DNA of 64,000 nt from Halobacteriales archaeon QH_7_66_36 (GTDB taxonomy: Archaea > Halobacteriota > Halobacteria > Halobacteriales > Haloarculaceae). The notes under the pieces were generated by a model, which ran no database searches, was not told the origin of the DNA, and worked only from the letters and a program-made list of their open reading frames with translations. Position 1 is the first letter of the stretch, and each line of letters opens with the position of its first letter. The stretch is taken from assembly GCA_003021175.1 (NCBI GenBank), contig PXQV01000010.1, forward strand, positions 167,990-231,989. The letters run 5' to 3'. A program made the translations under genes and the position numbers. Shown here piece after piece: positions 60,064-64,000 of the stretch.

Positions 60064-61133
60064 GCGACGCGAGCGACTCGGTAGACGACGCAGGTGTCGA
60101 GAACGGCGTGGCCGACGCAGACGCGAGAGACGACACGGCTGACGCCGAGAGCGCCGGCACGGGGATGAACTCGGCTATCCGGAGCGTGTTCGTCGTCGGT
60201 GGCGTCGCGCTGCTGGTCGTGTTCGCGGCCGTCATCGGGGCGTCCGTGGTCGGTGCGCCGACGGTCGACGCGAGCGAGGATACGAACACCGAGGAACCGC
60301 CCGCCGAGTACCAACCCGACGCGGTGGTCGCCGAGCCGATCGCCTCGGAGGGAACGGTGGCGGTGCCGGAGTCGGCACGCGCCAGCGAGGTCGGACGGAA
60401 GGTGGTCGTCATCAGTTCCGACAGCCGGGCGGAGCCGTCCGACCTCCGACCGCTCGTCGCCGCGTTGGTTCGGGCCGGCCACGAGGTCCGGTTCGCCGAC
60501 ACGAGTCTCCAGTCGTCGCTCGACGGGGCCGACGCCTTCCTCCGGATCGACCCGCGGTCCGAGCTCTCCAGTTCGGGCGTGGAGGCGGTTCGTGACTTCA
60601 CCGACGAGGGCGGCCGCGTGATCATGGTCGGCGAACCCGCTCGGATCCGCATCACACAGAGTGGGCTGTTCGCGTCGCTCACGACGCAGCGGTCGCAGAC
60701 GACGGCGCTGGCCGCCGAGTACGGCATCGTGTTCGGCGACCGGTATCTCTACGACACGGCACAGAACGACGGCAACTTCAAGAACGTGCTCGCGTCGGGG
60801 ACGAGCGCCGATACGGCCCCGGATGTCGATCAGGTCGCGCTCTACACGGCCACGCGCATCGAGGCGCGCGGCGGCACCGCGGTGCTCCGCACGAGCGACA
60901 CGACGGAACTGTCCGGTGACGGGCCGGCGGACAGCTATCCGGTCGCCGTCCGCAAGGACGACGTCGTCGCGGTCGGCGACAAGACGTTCATGCAGAGCGG
61001 TCGCCACAACGTCGGTGACAACGAGGCGTTCATCGCCTACCTCCTCGGATTCGCCCTCTCGGGCGACCGTGGCCCGACGTTCGCGCCGAGCGACGGGTCG
61101 AGCGGATCGGGCAACGAAACGTCGACCGGCTGA
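60060..61133 (+). CDS. DUF4350-domain membrane protein
   Basis: 357 residues. An acidic cytoplasmic tail, then one membrane helix (SVFVVGGVALLVVFAAVIGA), then an extracellular amidotransferase-like DUF4350 domain (KVVVISSDSRAEPSDLRPL, GADAFLRIDPRSELSSSGVEA, GRVIMVGEPARI) and a Ser/Gly-rich end. The overlap with sppA suggests one unit and a role with that protease at the cell surface. Activity unknown. Confidence 0.8.
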   Translation: MSDASDSVDDAGVENGVADADARDDTADAESAGTGMNSAIRSVFVVGGVALLVVFAAVIGASVVGAPTVDASEDTNTEEPPAEYQPDAVVAEPIASEGTVAVPESARASEVGRKVVVISSDSRAEPSDLRPLVAALVRAGHEVRFADTSLQSSLDGADAFLRIDPRSELSSSGVEAVRDFTDEGGRVIMVGEPARIRITQSGLFASLTTQRSQTTALAAEYGIVFGDRYLYDTAQNDGNFKNVLASGTSADTAPDVDQVALYTATRIEARGGTAVLRTSDTTELSGDGPADSYPVAVRKDDVVAVGDKTFMQSGRHNVGDNEAFIAYLLGFALSGDRGPTFAPSDGSSGSGNETSTG

Positions 61134-61139
61134 CGCGGC

Positions 61140-62582
61140 TCAGCCGTCGGGGTCGACCGCTGTCGCCGACTTCTCGGCGTCGACGACCGCTCGCTTCCAC
61201 GTGCCACGGGTGAACCACGCGACGGCCGCGACAGCGCCGACGACGTTGCCGAGCGCCATCCCGATCCAGATGCCCGTCGCGCCGAAGTCGAGGACGAACG
61301 CCAAGCCGTAGACGGTCGGGACGCGGCCGACCCACAGCGCCACCAGCGAGAAGGCGAGCGCCGTCTTCGTGTTGCCCGCGCCCCGATACGCGCCGAGCAC
61401 CACCTGCAGGACGCCGATGAACGCGAACTCGACGGTCCGGGTGCGGAGATACTCGACGCCGTTGGCGACCGTCGCCGCCCCGTCGGCCGTGCTCGCCGAG
61501 ATGAACGCGCCGACGATGGGCTCCGCGAAGGCGAGCGCGACGACGGCGACGGCACCCATCACGGTCGCACCGACGCCCGCGGCCAGCCGCACGGCACGTT
61601 CGGCACGCTTAGCCTTCTCTGCGCCGAGGTTCTGCCCGACCATCGTGTTCGTCGCTCGGCCGAGACCCATCGCCGGCAGGAACACCAGCGAGATGAGGCG
61701 GTTGCCGAGGCCGTAGGCCGCGACGACCGGCGGGCCGAACGTCGCCACCATCGCGGTGAGGGTGATCATCGCCAGCGCGCTGGTTGACTGTTCGAGCGCC
61801 GACGGCGCACCGATGTCGACGATCTCTCGCACCCAGTCGAGTTCGAGTCGGAGATGGCCGAGTCGAACGTCCGGTCCGGCGTCCAGTCCGAAGAGGACGC
61901 ACATCCCGATGGCGGTGGCGACGACCCGGGAGACGAGCGTCGCCAGCGCCGCGCCCTCGACGCCCAGCGCCGGGACGGCCACCGGGCCGAGGTCCCACCC
62001 GAAGATGAACACCGGGTCGAGCGCGACGTTCAGGACGACGGTGACGAGCATGACCCGCATCGGCGTCCGGGTGTTGCCGTAGCCGCGCAGCAGCGCCGAG
62101 AAGACGAAGAAGCCGAACAGGAACGGCGTCCCGAGGAAGAACACCGACATGTAGTCGGCCGCCAGCGGGACGACCGACGCGGCCGTCTCCGGGTCTGCGG
62201 GGAGGAGTGCGAGCATCGCGTCGGCCGTCAGATAGCCGAGTGCACCCAACGCGACGGCCAGCAGCGTCACGAACGCGAGCGTCTGTCCGGCGGCCTTCCC
62301 GGCCGACTCCTCGCCGCCGGCCCCAGTGTACTGGGCGACGAGCGTGCTCCCGGCGACGGTGAAGCCGCCGCCGACGCTGAGCAGGAGGAAGATGAGCGGG
62401 AACGCGAGGCTCAGCGCGCCCACCGCGGCCGCCGGCTCCGCCGTCCGCCCGAGCCACAGGGTGTCGGCGATGTTGTACGCCACCTGTAGCAGCTGGGTGA
62501 CGACGATGGGCCACGCGAGGGTGAACAGGGGCCACGCGAGGCTCCCGTCGGTGATGTTGCTCTCGGTCGAGGGGGAGGCCAC
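61140..62582 (-). CDS. MATE family efflux transporter
   Basis: 480 residues with twelve helices in two repeats. Typical MATE stretches: WPLFTLAWPIVVTQLLQVAY, TLWLGRTAEPAAAVGALSLA, and GSTLVAQYTGAGGEESAGKA; the second repeat starts VDIGAPSALEQSTSALAMIT and includes NTMVGQNLGAEKAKRAERAV. Exports drugs or metabolites, with sodium as the likely driving ion in a halophile. GTG start. Converges with the DUF4350 gene (6 bp between stops), divergent from gnd. Confidence 0.92.
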   Translation of the reverse strand: MASPSTESNITDGSLAWPLFTLAWPIVVTQLLQVAYNIADTLWLGRTAEPAAAVGALSLAFPLIFLLLSVGGGFTVAGSTLVAQYTGAGGEESAGKAAGQTLAFVTLLAVALGALGYLTADAMLALLPADPETAASVVPLAADYMSVFFLGTPFLFGFFVFSALLRGYGNTRTPMRVMLVTVVLNVALDPVFIFGWDLGPVAVPALGVEGAALATLVSRVVATAIGMCVLFGLDAGPDVRLGHLRLELDWVREIVDIGAPSALEQSTSALAMITLTAMVATFGPPVVAAYGLGNRLISLVFLPAMGLGRATNTMVGQNLGAEKAKRAERAVRLAAGVGATVMGAVAVVALAFAEPIVGAFISASTADGAATVANGVEYLRTRTVEFAFIGVLQVVLGAYRGAGNTKTALAFSLVALWVGRVPTVYGLAFVLDFGATGIWIGMALGNVVGAVAAVAWFTRGTWKRAVVDAEKSATAVDPDG

Positions 62583-62721
62583 AGCGACGCTCCGCTACCG
62601 GCCGGTTTGTGACCTTCGTTACGATCGTGTGTGACAGAGAGACACGCAACCCGTCGCCAGCCGAGCGGCGACGCTGCGCCCGGACCGGGAGTCTTACCTG
62701 CCGACCACCGAATGGGCAGGT

Positions 62722-63615
62722 ATGCAACTGGGCGTCATCGGACTGGGTCGGATGGGCCGGATCGTGGCCGACCGCGTCACGGCCGCGGGACACGACGTGA
62801 CTGCGTTCGACGTGAGCGAGGACGCGCTCGCAGACGCGGCCGAATCGGGCATCGAACCGGTGTCGTCCATCCCCGACCTCGCCGGGCAACTCGGCGACGA
62901 CAAGCGGATCTGGCTGATGGTGCCGGCCGGCGACCCGGTGGACGCCGCGCTCGACGAACTGGAGCCACACCTCTCGGCAGACGACGTCGTCGTCGACGGC
63001 GGCAACAGCCACTTCGAGGACGCCGTGCGCCGCGCGGAGGCGACGCCAGCCCGCTATCTCGACTGCGGCACCTCCGGCGGGCCGGCGGGTGCTGACCTCG
63101 GCTTCTCGCTGATGATCGGCGGCCCGGCCGACGCCTACGAGGCGATGACGCCCGCCTTCGACGCGGTGGCGACCGGCCCGGACGGCCACGACCGGATGGG
63201 GCCTGTCGGGTCGGGCCACTACGTGAAGATGGTCCACAACGGCGTCGAGTACGCGCTGATGCAGGCGTACGGCGAGGGGTTCGAACTGCTCCACGAGGGC
63301 CGCTACGACCTCGATCTGGAGGCGGTCGCGCGGACGTGGAACAACGGCGCAGTCATCCGGTCGTGGCTGCTGGAACTCTGCGAAGAGGCGTTCCGCGAGG
63401 AGGGCGCGGACCTCGGTGACGTTGCCGACCACGTCGCCGGCGGGTCGACGGGGACGTGGACCGTCCGAGAGGCGCTCGAACAGGAGGTGGCCGTGCCGCT
63501 CATCTACGAGGCGCTCGCGGAGCGGTTCGACTCGCGGGTGGCCGCGAAGTTCTCGCGGCGACTCGCCAACCGGCTCCGCTACGGCTTCGGCCGTCACGAG
63601 GTGAAACGCGAATGA
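62722..63615 (+). CDS. gnd: 6-phosphogluconate dehydrogenase, decarboxylating
   Basis: 297 residues, the short (YqeC-like) type. NAD(P)-binding MQLGVIGLGRMGRIVADRVT, VVVDGGNSHFEDAVRR, CGTSGGPAGADLGFSLMIGG and the catalytic Lys in HYVKMVHNGVEYALMQAYGE. It makes ribulose 5-phosphate in the oxidative pentose phosphate route, which haloarchaea use. The stop TGA ends where the right end of an IS200/IS605-type element seems to begin. Confidence 0.93.
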   Translation: MQLGVIGLGRMGRIVADRVTAAGHDVTAFDVSEDALADAAESGIEPVSSIPDLAGQLGDDKRIWLMVPAGDPVDAALDELEPHLSADDVVVDGGNSHFEDAVRRAEATPARYLDCGTSGGPAGADLGFSLMIGGPADAYEAMTPAFDAVATGPDGHDRMGPVGSGHYVKMVHNGVEYALMQAYGEGFELLHEGRYDLDLEAVARTWNNGAVIRSWLLELCEEAFREEGADLGDVADHVAGGSTGTWTVREALEQEVAVPLIYEALAERFDSRVAAKFSRRLANRLRYGFGRHEVKRE

Positions 63616-63708
63616 CATCCTCTCCGGCGTGAACAGCGAGGGACGTAGTCCCTCGGGCAGTCGAGCGTAGCCCGACGACGCCGGAGTTTCCCGACCGCGT
63701 TTGGGATA
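63616..63708 (-). mobile_element. Right-end region of a TnpB-carrying IS, probable omega-RNA scaffold
   Basis: Read on the minus strand after the TnpB stop, it can fold into a branched structure: outer stem CTCCGGCGT/ACGCCGGAG (63678-63686 with 63622-63630), inner hairpin CGAGGGAC-TAC-GTCCCTCG (63637-63655) and hairpin GGGC/GCCC around 63656-63673. Placement 3' of tnpB and this fold are as in the omega-RNA of IS200/IS605 elements. The exact end of the element is not determined. Confidence 0.6.
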
Positions 63709-64000
63709 TTAGGGTTCGCGATCCACGACTTGTTCTTGTGGGCGTACTCGGCCCGTAGATGTATCAAACAGGCGCACCGCTGGCTGTGCCATCCAGCCGT
63801 TATCCCTATCTCCTCCATCGCAGGCGAGACTTGGGAGTACCTTCTCGCGGATGTTCTCCGCGCCGTTGATGTCCGCGTTGGCGACCGTCTCACACGACTC
63901 GCAGACGTACAACCCGCGCTCGACGCGCTGGTTTCCGTTCTTCGTCCCACAGACCGAGCAGGTCTTTGAGGTGCTACGCTCGTCCACCTGCTCCACGTCA
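63709..64000 (-). CDS. tnpB: TnpB (IS200/IS605-type) C-terminal part, cut by window edge
   Basis: The visible frame runs off the right edge. It shows the TnpB zinc ribbon CSVCGTKN and CESC, preceded by VDERSTSKT, and the last RuvC acidic motif ANADINGAENI. The end LFDTSTGRVRPQEQVV is the usual haloarchaeal tail. TnpB is an RNA-guided DNA nuclease that helps keep the element in place. Whether the N-terminal RuvC sites or a tnpA are intact lies outside the window. Confidence 0.85.
   Translation of the reverse strand, partial: DVEQVDERSTSKTCSVCGTKNGNQRVERGLYVCESCETVANADINGAENIREKVLPSLACDGGDRDNGWMAQPAVRLFDTSTGRVRPQEQVVDREP

Noticed and set aside
61609..63618. 669-codon open frame on the minus strand
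   Set aside because: It covers parts of the MATE gene in another frame and the antisense of gnd. No domain is recognisable; both real genes are clear.

Overview
The window is a piece of a haloarchaeal chromosome. The sequence is very GC-rich with long antisense shadow ORFs. The proteins are strongly acidic (Asp/Glu-rich, Lys-poor), TATA boxes lie about 25-35 nt upstream of many starts, and gene overlaps of the ATGA/GTGA type are common. Many genes belong to families typical of halophilic archaea: the HalX response regulator, HTH_10, the GlpABC/GlpK locus, an aRF1 homologue, and Tat-lipobox binding proteins. The exact genus cannot be named from this sequence alone.

Layout. 1-1.8 kb: tungstate uptake operon tupABC (minus strand, tupC cut by the window edge). 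2.2-3.4 kb: a small DUF4177-like gene and a membrane-protein gene broken by two one-base deletions. 3.5-7.2 kb: kynureninase, a DJ-1/PfpI protein, a DEDD exonuclease-like protein and a lipoate-protein ligase-like protein. 7.2-11.8 kb: phosphate importer pstSCAB (minus). 11.9-18.8 kb: small stress and metabolism genes (peroxiredoxin, cupin, nitroreductase, AhpD-like protein, TRAM protein, a lone Orc1/Cdc6-like winged helix, RNase HI, EamA exporter). 18.8-24.9 kb: glycerol catabolism, glpABC (minus) divergent from glpK (plus). 25-28.8 kb: a divergent aRF1-family gene without the zinc minidomain, and mutS. 29-34.3 kb: CoA-acylating-type aldehyde dehydrogenase, iron alcohol dehydrogenase, a thiamine-diphosphate enzyme and an SDR, an unassigned catabolic cluster. 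34.4-40.9 kb: a second peroxiredoxin, SDR-PfkB, BtpA family, haloarchaeal unknowns, a thioesterase and dUTPase. 41-42.8 kb: histidine kinase plus HalX regulator and a lone HTH_10 protein. 42.9-46.8 kb: VOC protein, endonuclease III, monothiol glutaredoxin, S66 peptidase. 46.9-50.4 kb: levansucrase (GH68) convergent with a GH32 fructosidase carrying an extra N-terminal domain. 50.6-57.6 kb: BASS-type transporter, Zn/Cd P-type ATPase, orphan Dam-type methylase, ABC-2 exporter and tRNA-Arg(CCG). 57.7-64 kb: GT2 glycosyltransferase, SppA-DUF4350 pair, MATE exporter, 6-phosphogluconate dehydrogenase, and the 3' end of a TnpB-carrying IS200/IS605-type element.

The most unusual feature is a family of about 190-285 bp intergenic elements (15.25, 34.82, 35.02, 39.08 and 44.32 kb). 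They share terminal inverted repeats related to TGTTCAGATAA. An internal GGGACTGAAAGGGGCC box lies on the left and a GGGGCTTTCTACACCC box on the right. In four of the five copies a central stem has different bases but keeps its base pairing, so the structure seems to be selected. No protein is encoded in them. Each sits within about 25-55 bp of the start of a neighbouring gene or, for the truncated copy, head to head with another copy.

The largest gene-free stretches are 1818-2211 (only a weak palindrome at 1869-1886 and AT-rich patches seen), 15195-15563 and 34812-35276 (filled by repeat elements), and 39031-39307 and 44303-44575 (also repeat elements).
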